64,000 nt of DNA from Tolypothrix bouteillei VB521301. GTDB lineage: Bacteria > Cyanobacteriota > Cyanobacteriia > Cyanobacteriales > Nostocaceae. A model generated the notes under the pieces. It was not told the origin of the DNA. It saw only the letters and a list, made by a program, of their open reading frames with translations, and did no database searches. Of the stretch, positions 27,001-34,742 are shown one piece after another. Each line of letters starts with the position of its first letter. The first letter of the stretch is position 1. The stretch covers positions 1,249,834 to 1,313,833 of the forward strand of contig NZ_JHEG04000001.1 in NCBI RefSeq assembly GCF_000760695.4, given 5' to 3'. A program made the position numbers and the translations under genes.

Positions 27001-27705
27001 ATGACTTACACAGTTGAATTCTCTCCTAGTGCAAGAAAGATGTTTAAGAAATTACCTCAAGACTTGCAAGACCGTATACAACCAAAAATAGATGCTTTAG
27101 CCACAGAACCTCGGCCTAATGGGGTGAAAAAGTTGAAAGGCGAAGAAAATACCTATCGAATTAAAATTGGAAGTTATCGAGTAGTTTATGAAATAGAAGA
27201 CGATGTATTGTTAGTTATTGTTATCAAAGTTGCAGGTCGGAAAGATGATTTGCCAGCATTAGAGTATTTAAAATTGTGGTTTGGTCGATATTACGAATCC
27301 TCACACAGATCAAACTTATTAATTGATAGTTTGCTTCCCTTTCTTTTTAATGAGTCCTCTCCACACTTAAGTTATTTAGGATTGCGTAGTAGTAAAAATG
27401 CTGATGAACTTGCTCGTGCTGTTGCGGAATCTCCAATAATTGAACGCCTCGCAGTACTGGACTTGTCTATGGGGAATTTAACAGACAAAGGAGCAAAAGC
27501 ATTGCTCAATTCTCGAGCAACCAATCAACTTCACACTCTTAACATCTCTAACAACTGCGTATCTGCAAATATGATTCAAGAGTTATCTCAACTGAATTGT
27601 CGAATCATAGCGAATGGACAGGAAGAAGTGCTGAAAGAGGGCTTGGAGCCTCACGTTACTGGGTATTATACGAGTGAGGCAACGCAGTCATTGGGCTCGT
27701 GTTAG
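27001..27705 (+). CDS. chimeric protein: RelE/ParE-type toxin fused to STM4015 leucine-rich C-terminus
   Basis: A 234-residue protein. Residues 1-82 are a complete RelE/ParE-type toxin (YTVEFSPSARKMFKKLPQDL, GVKKLKGEENTYRIKIGSYR, VIVIKVAGRKD). With no gap the frame continues into the last 150 residues of an STM4015 protein (LPALEYLKLWFGRYYES, PHLSYLGLRSS, LDLSMGNLTDKGAKALL, HTLNISNN). The junction falls exactly where RelE toxins normally end. The RYxxxxE tail of the family is degraded to GYYTSE, and eight extra residues follow. The start is the ATG at 27001, just after the antitoxin stop. Either it is a true fusion or the leucine-rich part is passive read-through. Confidence 0.8.
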   Translation: MTYTVEFSPSARKMFKKLPQDLQDRIQPKIDALATEPRPNGVKKLKGEENTYRIKIGSYRVVYEIEDDVLLVIVIKVAGRKDDLPALEYLKLWFGRYYESSHRSNLLIDSLLPFLFNESSPHLSYLGLRSSKNADELARAVAESPIIERLAVLDLSMGNLTDKGAKALLNSRATNQLHTLNISNNCVSANMIQELSQLNCRIIANGQEEVLKEGLEPHVTGYYTSEATQSLGSC

Positions 27706-27790
27706 GCATTTTCAAGTAAAATTGCTACATTACAAACCGCAAATATACGGTAGACAGGGGACGAGAAATAATTAAGACAGTTAGGACTTG

Positions 27791-28603
27791 TTAGGTGTGA
27801 CGCAGCTTGGTGAAGCGGCGGATTAAATGTGCTGCAAGGAAAAAGAACGGTGCCCAGCCAACGAGGAAGAGAAAAAACGCTGGCGAAAACGAACCAGGCT
27901 GGTTGCCCAGGTATGCGTTGGTAGTTGGATCGTCGCCCGCGATCGCGATGCCGATAGCCGGTCCAAACCCCTGAAGCGCACCCCACCAACTGAATGCTGC
28001 CAAGCAGCTAGTGCCAAAGCGATGTTGCGCCACAGCCGTCGCACGGTTATGATTGGGGGATGAGGTTGTTCGCGCAACGACGACAACAATGAGGATGAAA
28101 GTCCAGATCATCCACAGCGCACCAGTCCACGGATTGAGTCGCAAAGTGATGATAACTGTGAGTACTAGCCCGGTCGCGACGAGCAGCGCAGGTACTACCA
28201 TGACAGCCGGACCACCGCTCTGCCGACGGAATACACGTGGCGGTGTAACCTCTCGTAAAATGTAGAGCATGCAGAGACCCACGAACAGGAAGCCCAAGCG
28301 TGCCGGATAGGTGCTGGGCATGGTATAACCTGCGTATTTTGTATGGTTCTCTTTCACGAAAAAGCAGAGTCGAACCACGTCGAGCACGACACCGGTAAGT
28401 GCCACGACGACCATCGACCAAGCAAAAAAGCGTCCGGAGCGCACGTGCGATTTGCTGCCCTTTCGCGCTATGAAAGACACAATAGCGGAGATCGGTGCGA
28501 TCGCCCCTGCAATGATGTGGAGTAAAAGCATCGTCAAGAAGACATAGTTGGCAAGGGAGCTTCCGTAACTGACTGGCTTGTGAAGCAAGAACGTTGATTC
28601 CAC
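27791..28603 (-). CDS. GC-rich multi-pass membrane protein, probably acquired by transfer
   Basis: A 270-residue integral membrane protein with about seven hydrophobic segments (for example LHIIAGAIAPISAIVSFIA, WSMVVVALTGVVLDVV, MVVPALLVATGLVLTVIITL, MIWTFILIVVVVA). The arrangement resembles the DUF2306 type of membrane protein, but this is only an impression. Its base composition is clearly richer in G and C than its neighbours and the codons are unlike theirs, so a recent foreign origin is likely. A palindrome lies upstream at 28665-28681. Function is unknown. Confidence 0.7.
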   Translation of the reverse strand: MESTFLLHKPVSYGSSLANYVFLTMLLLHIIAGAIAPISAIVSFIARKGSKSHVRSGRFFAWSMVVVALTGVVLDVVRLCFFVKENHTKYAGYTMPSTYPARLGFLFVGLCMLYILREVTPPRVFRRQSGGPAVMVVPALLVATGLVLTVIITLRLNPWTGALWMIWTFILIVVVVARTTSSPNHNRATAVAQHRFGTSCLAAFSWWGALQGFGPAIGIAIAGDDPTTNAYLGNQPGSFSPAFFLFLVGWAPFFFLAAHLIRRFTKLRHT

Positions 28604-28664
28604 TATGACTCCTATTCTGACCGTATGCGGTTACAAGTGAAGCATTGTTCGATAATTTTACCAC

Positions 28665-28681
28665 TCTAACTTATCGTTAGA
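28665..28681. promoter_or_regulatory. palindromic operator-like site
   Basis: TCTAAC-TTATC-GTTAGA is a 6+5+6 inverted repeat about 60 bases upstream of the GC-rich membrane-protein gene. TAAC/GTTA half-sites of this kind are common operators for TetR-type repressors. No repressor gene is adjacent. Confidence 0.4.
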
Positions 28682-28782
28682 CGGATTTAGCCATCATTAA
28701 ATGGGGTGAAATAAGCATTGTACAGACATTTACGCAAGGACTTGATAACCTATTTTCAACATCCTGTCCGCTCGGAATAAAT

Positions 28783-28913
28783 GGGTTTTGACTTTTTTAT
28801 AGAACAATTGTACTATTATATCGTTTCGTAGTATTAATCTTGGACTAGAGGTGTGTTACGAACATGAAGTTATGGGAATCATAACCTTAGTGTAATGCAG
28901 AAGTGAGGGGGCA
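28783..28913 (+). promoter_or_regulatory. duplicated leader region of an STM4015 gene, copy 1
   Basis: About 130 bases before the ATG at 28914 are nearly the same as 31240-31371 before the gene at 31372. Shared parts include GGGTTTTGAC, AGAACAATTGTACTATTA, GTAGTATTAATCTT, the inverted repeat GTTATG-GGAAT-CATAAC (28869-28885) and GTGAGGGGGCA as the ribosome-binding region. The inverted repeat 30 bases before the start could be an operator or RNA hairpin. Confidence 0.6.
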
Positions 28914-30031
28914 ATGCCAGACAATCAAAATCAACCCAAAGAGTTTGATGCCATTTTGGGCGGACAAACACCTCCTCCAATTGAGAGTGCTGTTTTGGGA
29001 GGACTCCAAGGGGTAAAACACCGTTTGACAAACCCAGCTCTAGAAGCACGGATTGCAGCTCTTTCCGAAGCACTCAACTATGGAGAAGCAGGTTTAGATG
29101 TGGCAATTGATGCTTTGCAGGATACCGCAGAACAGGTGCAACGTTTTGCTTCGCGGTTGCTGCGGCAAAACGGAGGTGTTCGAGGAAAGCAAGCTTTGTT
29201 AAACCACGATCCATACCTGTTTTTCACTACATTTCAAGATTGGAAAACTGAGAATTTTCACCCTGATATTGGCATTACCAACCCAAGCGAGACTGCATAT
29301 GTTGTAAATTTTGAGCAGTTGAAGTTACTTTTACAAGATCCTCAAGCTTGCAAAATAGAAGCGTTAATCTGTCAGATGTGGGATTGCAATCATTCCGCCG
29401 ACCTTTTTATTGATGAGTTGTGTGCATCTTACAAGCAACTGACCAGTCTCAAAGCTCTATTTATCGGCGCTCTTTACGAACCTGAGTACCTGAGTTTTTC
29501 ACTCAAACTGTGCAATCTTAGCCCTATTGTGAAAGCTTTTCCCAATTTGGAAGTACTGCACGTATGTGGCAGCAAAGGCTTGGAATTCAGGCAGGTGAAG
29601 CACGATAACTTAAAGACGCTGATTCTTGACGTAAGTAACTTGGTGGACGATATCGATCAACTGAGCGGTCTCAATCTACCAGCATTAGAATACCTTGATT
29701 TGTGGTTAGGTAACAATTGTTACGATAATAAAAATACTACTAATGTCCTAATGCCGATTCTTTCTGGCAAATTATTTCCAAGACTGAGGTATTTAGGACT
29801 GCGTGGTAGCCAATATGACGATAAGATCGCCTATGCTATTGCACCTTCTGCAATAGTTAATCACCTCAAGGTGCTGGACCTTTCTAAGGGGACTTTACGT
29901 GATAAGGGCGCAGAAGCTTTACTGAAAAGTTCGGCAATCAATCGGTTACACACTCTCAATGTTAGTAATACAGCAGTTTCCGATGTTATGAGGTACAGTT
30001 AGTATTAATAAAATCAAAAGATAATACTGTC

Positions 30032-30430
30032 ATGAAAGCATATTCAGTAGATATTCGAGAAAAAATAGTGGCAGCGCATATTGAGGAAAAAATCTCGATT
30101 CGTCAAGTAGCACTCAGATTTGCAGTGAGCAAAAGTTTAGTACAAAAGCTAGTAAAGCAACAAAAAAGTCATGGTAATTTACAACCATTAAAACCGGGTA
30201 AGCCACGATTTAGTCATCTGACAAATGCGGAATTAGAGTTAAGAGAACTAGTGTCAGAGAATCCGGATGCAACAATAGTGGAATTCTGTGAATTATTTGC
30301 GGCAAAGACAGGTAATTGGGTGAGTCAGACGGCAATGTGTCGTTCTTTACAAAAATTAGGATTAAATCGCAAAAAAAAACATTGCGGAGTAGCCAAGCAG
30401 CAACTCCAAGAGTTCAAAAACTCAGAGTAG
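30032..30430 (+). CDS. IS630 transposase, first frame (DNA-binding part)
   Basis: A 132-residue product with a helix-turn-helix: MKAYSVDIREKIVAAHIEEK and ISIRQVALRFAVSKSLVQKL, followed by a second winged-helix-like part. This is the N-terminal end-binding half of IS630 transposases. The frame meets AAAAAAAAA at 30371-30379, where a -1 shift would join it to the catalytic half. Without the shift it ends at 30430. Confidence 0.85.
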   Translation: MKAYSVDIREKIVAAHIEEKISIRQVALRFAVSKSLVQKLVKQQKSHGNLQPLKPGKPRFSHLTNAELELRELVSENPDATIVEFCELFAAKTGNWVSQTAMCRSLQKLGLNRKKKHCGVAKQQLQEFKNSE

Positions 30431-30978
30431 AATATTGGGAAAAAGTCAAGGAGATAGAGCCAGAAAACTTGGTATTTTTAGATGAAACAGGGGTAATACT
30501 GGGTTTAGCAAGAACGCATGCACGTTCACAAAAGGGAACAAGAGTATATGAAATGAAGCCATTTTACCGGGGAGCAAAAGTTACGGTGATTGGAGCAATA
30601 AGTCTTAAAAAAGTTGTGGCATTAATGACAATAAATAACTCAATGGATAGCCTAGCTTTTGAAGGATTTATTGAGAAGTTCTTATTGCCTCAATTATGGC
30701 CGGGAGCAGTAGTAGTTATGGATAATTTACCGGCACATAAACTAGCATCAATCGAACCAATGATTGAATCTGTAGGTGCAAAAGTCTTGTGTTTATCTCC
30801 ATATTCTCCTGATTTTAATCCCATTGAATTATGGTGGTCACAACTTAAATCTTTTTTACGTACTTTTTCTCCAACTACAACCGAAATGGTTGATAAAGTT
30901 ATCTCTGTTGCTCTCGACTTGATGAATCCTCAACATTTAAAAAATTGGTTCACTAAGTGCTGTTATTGTACCTCATAA
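30316..30978 (+). CDS. IS630 transposase, second frame (DDE catalytic part)
   Basis: The catalytic half of the transposase, in the -1 frame relative to the first frame. The DDE residues are visible in LVFLDETG, VVMDNLPAHK and SPDFNPIELWW. The part before about 30371 has no homology value; the protein is probably made only by frameshifting or transcript slippage at the A9 run. The product would be one fused transposase of about 315 residues. Confidence 0.85.
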   Translation: MGESDGNVSFFTKIRIKSQKKTLRSSQAATPRVQKLRVEYWEKVKEIEPENLVFLDETGVILGLARTHARSQKGTRVYEMKPFYRGAKVTVIGAISLKKVVALMTINNSMDSLAFEGFIEKFLLPQLWPGAVVVMDNLPAHKLASIEPMIESVGAKVLCLSPYSPDFNPIELWWSQLKSFLRTFSPTTTEMVDKVISVALDLMNPQHLKNWFTKCCYCTS

Positions 30979-31239
30979 CATCGGAATTTGCTGTAACTAC
31001 ATATCAAGGAAAATTGTGAAACGGTTTTCTCGGTTGAGTTGTCGAGTCATTGCCCAACCTCAAGATGACTACCGCTATGATTCTGTATGGGAGTAAATTC
31101 AAAGTGTAAAAGCAGGCACTGCAGTGCGCTGCGTATATCGCACCTTTATTTTTGATACGACTACTCGGTATTCCTAATGACTTGAGGACAGCGATAAACA
31201 AGCGAGACATCTGAAGCCGTATCGCCGAGCGTTTAACGG

Positions 31240-31371
31240 GGGTTTTGACTTCTAATTAGAACAATTGTACTATTAGAAGAGTACCGTAGTATTAATCTTA
31301 GACCAGAGGTGTGTTACAAACCATAAGTTATGGGAATCATAACCTTAGTGTAGTGGGCAAGTGAGGGGGCA
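31240..31371 (+). promoter_or_regulatory. duplicated leader region of an STM4015 gene, copy 2
   Basis: Near copy of 28783-28913, with the same inverted repeat GTTATG-GGAAT-CATAAC at 31327-31343 and GTGAGGGGGCA before the ATG. Upstream homology extends back to about 31151 and is shared with the relict at 26478-26600. Preservation of the whole leader in both copies suggests shared regulation or recent segmental duplication. Confidence 0.6.
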
Positions 31372-32550
31372 ATGCCAGACAATCAAAATCAACCCAAAGA
31401 GTTTGATGCCATTTTGGGCGGACAAGCACCTCCTCCTGTTGAGAGTGCTGTTTTGGGAGGACTCCAAGGGGTAAAACACCGTTTGACAAATCCTGTTGTA
31501 GAAGTACGGATTGCAGCTCTTTCCGAAGCACTCAACTATGGAGAAGCAGGTTTAGATGTGGCAATTGATGCTTTGCAGGATACCGCAGAACAGGTGCAAC
31601 GTTTTGCTTCGCGGTTGCTGCGGCAATATGGAGGTGTTAAAGGAAAGCAAGCTTTGCTTAACCATGACCCGTGTCTGTTTTTTACCACGTTCCAAGATTG
31701 GAAAATTGAGGCTTTCCCCGATTTTGGCATTACCGACCCAAGCGGAACTGCGTATGTTGTCAATTGCGAGCAGCTAAAGTTACTTTTGCAAGATCCCCAA
31801 GCTTGCAAGGTTGAAGCTTTAATTTGCGAGATGTGGGAGCGCTCTTATTACAAAGTTACTGACGAATTCTATGCTTTCGTCGAGACTCTCTTTGATGCTC
31901 GCCAGCATTTAACTCAACTGAGAGCTTTATTCATTGGTGACGCTTCAGCACAAGGATATATGAAATCTTACCTTGGGTTAGGTGATATCAGTTTGATTTT
32001 AGACGGGTACCCCAATCTGGAAGTGCTGCAACTTCGGGGTTTCTGTGGAGATTTACAGTGTAGTTCGTACCATCACAATCTCAAGACACTCATTATCGAA
32101 ACTTTGTACCTGAGTGATACAGCCCTAGACCAAATTTATGACCTCCAACTGCCTGCACTGGAGTATTTTGAGTTGTGGATTGGCAGAAGTGACCGTCTCG
32201 ATCTCGCTCCAATTCTTTTTGATGAACTGTTTCCTAATTTAAGTTATTTAGGACTGCGTAGTTGTAGTTATACGGATGGACTTGTCAGCTATATTGCACA
32301 GTCACCACTCATCAATCGCCTATCAGTGCTCGATCTATCAATGGGCGACTTAACCGATGAGGGAGTAGAAGCTTTACTCAACTGCCCTGCAATCGATCGT
32401 CTTCACACAGTCAACGTTGCTTATAATTGCGTGTCTGCAAGTGGAATTTCACAATTATCTCAACTGAATTGTCGAGTCGTTGCAGAGCCACAAGTAGAGG
32501 TATATGACCTAGGATGTGGAAGTGCTCGGTACTCTGTCCTGTATGAATAA
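31372..32550 (+). CDS. HEAT + leucine-rich-repeat protein, STM4015 family
   Basis: A 392-residue close sister of the interrupted gene: the N-terminal 110 residues, with DAILGGQAPPPVESAVLGG and the HEAT domain, are almost the same. The leucine-rich part is more divergent (LTQLRALFIGD, YPNLEVLQLRGF, LPALEYFELWIG, FPNLSYLGLRSC, LDLSMGDLTDEGVEALL, HTVNVAYN). It ends in RYSVLYE. It is the first gene of the tight run STM4015-STM4014-STM4013, with 15 bases to the ATP-grasp gene. Intact while its neighbour is broken. Confidence 0.85.
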   Translation: MPDNQNQPKEFDAILGGQAPPPVESAVLGGLQGVKHRLTNPVVEVRIAALSEALNYGEAGLDVAIDALQDTAEQVQRFASRLLRQYGGVKGKQALLNHDPCLFFTTFQDWKIEAFPDFGITDPSGTAYVVNCEQLKLLLQDPQACKVEALICEMWERSYYKVTDEFYAFVETLFDARQHLTQLRALFIGDASAQGYMKSYLGLGDISLILDGYPNLEVLQLRGFCGDLQCSSYHHNLKTLIIETLYLSDTALDQIYDLQLPALEYFELWIGRSDRLDLAPILFDELFPNLSYLGLRSCSYTDGLVSYIAQSPLINRLSVLDLSMGDLTDEGVEALLNCPAIDRLHTVNVAYNCVSASGISQLSQLNCRVVAEPQVEVYDLGCGSARYSVLYE

Positions 32551-32565
32551 ACCAAAGGCGAGAAT

Positions 32566-33708
32566 ATGCTAGAACTGGTCATCATCGCAAATCCAGAAAA
32601 TCGTCGGGTTGGTTTCTTGCAACAGGCGCTAGAGTATTTCAGTTTACCACCTGCAACTGTTGTATCTTATGAAGACGCGATCGCAGGCAGAGAAACATTA
32701 GAACGTTTTGATGCACCCAACACCATCATCCGGTTTGATTCCCCTGAGAAAAACTTTGAGGTTGATAAAGCTATTATTGCTGCGGGTGCAAATGTACTAG
32801 ATGACGGTCAGTACCAACGCATCCATCCTGCTGATGCAATAAAATTAAGCTTCGACAAGGGGCTGATTCTTTACCACCGCCAGTGGTATCTAGGATGGCA
32901 GTATCTATTGCAACAATGGGAAAAGCAACTCAAATGCCCAACAATGAATCATCCCGAAGATATTGCCGTAATGTTCGATAAACCCCGATGTCACGAAAGA
33001 TTCAGCAGCTACGGAATTCCAGTACCGCGATCGCTTGGAATAATTAAAAACTACGAACAACTGCGCGAACAAATGCGGGTGCAAGAGTGCGATCGCGTAT
33101 TCGTGAAACTTGCCCACGGCTCTGCTGCTTCTGGAGTGGTTGCTTACCGTGCTACAGCACGAGGTGAATCCGCTATAACTACAGTAGAAAGAGTGCGAGA
33201 AGAAGGTCAAACCCTGCTTTACAACTCACGTAAAATTCGCCACTACACAAGCAGAGAAGAAATTAGTGACATTATTAACATCTTAACAGCTGAGGGCGTA
33301 CAGGTCGAAGAATGGTTACCAAAGGCACACCTGCAAGGGTGCGGATTCGATGTACGCGTGGTTGTCATTAACGGTCAAGCACAGCACGTCGTTGTGCGTT
33401 TGGGCAAAAGTCCCATGACCAATTTGCATTTGGGAAATGAGCGAGGTGACACTGAGGAATTTTTAGCCACAGTTGGACAAGAGAACTGGGAAAGCATGAA
33501 ACGAACTTGTGAAGCCGCAGCCGCCTTGTTTCCCAACACCTTATACTGTGGTGTGGATTTACTCATCGCTCCCAACTTTCGCGATCGCGCCATTTTGGAA
33601 ATCAATGCTTTTGGCGATTTACTACCGGGAATTTTATGCAATGGAATAGATACGTATACCAGTGAAATCAAAGCAATGCTAGCAAAAACAACCCCATGCT
33701 TAACATGA
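32566..33708 (+). CDS. STM4014-family ATP-grasp protein
   Basis: A 380-residue protein of the STM4014 family with an ATP-grasp fold. Visible blocks: FDKPRCHERFSSYGIPVPRS (start of the nucleotide fold), RVFVKLAHGSAASGVVAYRA (phosphate-binding lysine region), VQVEEWLPKA, DVRVVVINGQAQHVVVRLG and the metal-binding end YCGVDLLIAPNFRDRAILEINAFGD split around D and E-x-N. Such enzymes join a carboxylate to an amine or thiol using ATP, and many act on peptides or proteins (RimK type). It overlaps the STM4013 gene by 13 bases. Substrate unknown; the STM4015 proteins or a small metabolite are candidates. Confidence 0.85.
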   Translation: MLELVIIANPENRRVGFLQQALEYFSLPPATVVSYEDAIAGRETLERFDAPNTIIRFDSPEKNFEVDKAIIAAGANVLDDGQYQRIHPADAIKLSFDKGLILYHRQWYLGWQYLLQQWEKQLKCPTMNHPEDIAVMFDKPRCHERFSSYGIPVPRSLGIIKNYEQLREQMRVQECDRVFVKLAHGSAASGVVAYRATARGESAITTVERVREEGQTLLYNSRKIRHYTSREEISDIINILTAEGVQVEEWLPKAHLQGCGFDVRVVVINGQAQHVVVRLGKSPMTNLHLGNERGDTEEFLATVGQENWESMKRTCEAAAALFPNTLYCGVDLLIAPNFRDRAILEINAFGDLLPGILCNGIDTYTSEIKAMLAKTTPCLT

Positions 33709-34502
33709 ATCAAATCGTCGGGACTCACGACATTCTCTTTCTCACCTTAGATACTCTACGATACGATGTTGCTAAAAACTTGATGTCACAAGGACGCACC
33801 CCGAATTTAGCAACCGTTATGCCTCAAGGAGGTTGGGAAGAACGCCATTCTCCAGGAAACTTCACCTATGCTTCCCATCAAGCCTTTTTTGCAGGTTTTT
33901 TGCCCACACCAGCAACACCAGGGATACATTCAAGGCTCTTTGCTTTGGGATTTGAGGGAAGTACGACTACCACGGAAAAAACGTGTGTCTTAGAAGGAGC
34001 TAATATTATCAGTGGATTTGCTGAAAAAGGCTATCATACAATTTGTATTGGTGGTGTTGGCTTTTTCAACAAACTTAACCGCTTGGGAAATGTTTTTCCG
34101 TCCCTCTTTGCTGAAAGTCACTGGAGTCCAGAGTTGGGAGTCACCAACCCTAACTCTACAGAAAATCAAGTAGCACTTGCCCAACAAATCTTAGCCAACA
34201 CACCTCAAAACCAACGCGTATTTCTCTTTATCAATATCTCAGCCCTGCATCAACCCAACTACTTTTACCTTCCTGGTGCTAAAACAGACACCCTAGAAAC
34301 TCACGCTGCTGCTTTGGAATATGTTGACAGTCAATTAGGCAAACTCTGGGAAGCATTCCAACAACGTGCTTCCACTTTCTGTATTGTCTGCTCAGATCAC
34401 GGAACAACCTACGGTGAGGATGGTTATACAGGTCATCGCGTGAGTCACCCTTTAGTATGGACAGTTCCTTACACGGAGTTCATCTTACCCACAACAACCT
34501 AA
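33696..34502 (+). CDS. STM4013/SEN3800-family alkaline-phosphatase/sulfatase-fold protein
   Basis: A 268-residue member of the alkaline phosphatase superfamily. It opens with HDILFLTLDTLRYDVAKNL (metal-binding Asp and the DTLRxD block), has the nucleophile region SPGNFTYASHQAFFAGFLP, and closes with FCIVCSDHGTTYGEDGYTGH (DHG and His metal ligands). No signal peptide, so it is cytosolic, unlike most sulfatases. Its start overlaps the end of the ATP-grasp gene, showing one operon. The family is known from STM4011-STM4015 clusters; the hydrolysed or transferred group is unknown. Confidence 0.85.
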   Translation: MLNMNQIVGTHDILFLTLDTLRYDVAKNLMSQGRTPNLATVMPQGGWEERHSPGNFTYASHQAFFAGFLPTPATPGIHSRLFALGFEGSTTTTEKTCVLEGANIISGFAEKGYHTICIGGVGFFNKLNRLGNVFPSLFAESHWSPELGVTNPNSTENQVALAQQILANTPQNQRVFLFINISALHQPNYFYLPGAKTDTLETHAAALEYVDSQLGKLWEAFQQRASTFCIVCSDHGTTYGEDGYTGHRVSHPLVWTVPYTEFILPTTT

Positions 34503-34742
34503 ATCATTCGTAAAATTCACTCTTCCCTCTTTTCTTCGTGCTCTTTGCGACGCCAGATGCTTCAACGGGGGGAACCCCCGCACGGCGCTGCTCTCCGCAA
34601 TGCACTGGCTCGTCTTTGCGGTTAATAACTTTTATCCATCACATTCCTCAAAATAACTACCTAAATTAAATACCAAAAATCCCCATTCTCTCTTTCCTCT
34701 GTGTCCTCTGCGGTTCAAAAAAATAAATTATTAAATGCACCA

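Larger units (their letters stand above)
29971..30993 (+). mobile_element. IS630-family insertion sequence (1023 bases)
   Basis: Ends are 27-base inverted repeats, 29971-29997 and 30967-30993, with 25 matches (CAGCA, two mismatches, then TTCCGATGTTATGAGGTACA). The element is flanked by the TA duplication typical of the IS630/Tc1/mariner group (29969-29970 and 30994-30995). It carries two overlapping transposase frames joined by a run of nine A at 30371-30379. The element seems complete and possibly active. Confidence 0.92.
28914..31096 (+). pseudogene. STM4015-family HEAT/leucine-rich gene interrupted by IS630
   Basis: The 5' part (28914-29970) codes a normal member: MPDNQNQPKEFDAILGGQ, second VLGG, HEAT domain, PNLEVLHVCGSKGLEF, LPALEYLDLWLG, RLRYLGLRGS. 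At 29969-29970 (TA) an IS630 element begins. After it the frame resumes at 30994 with ...NNYISRKIVKRFSRLSCRV and ends in RYDSVWE at 31096. Removing the element and one TA copy restores the reading frame exactly, so the insertion looks recent. As it stands the protein is cut short, with a few IS-derived residues ending at 30002. Confidence 0.9.

Noticed and set aside
28047..28664. Long minus-strand frame of 205 codons overlapping the GC-rich membrane gene
   Set aside because: It is a by-product of high GC content in another frame; its translation is rich in Arg, Cys and His with no domain, while the 270-residue frame has regular membrane helices.
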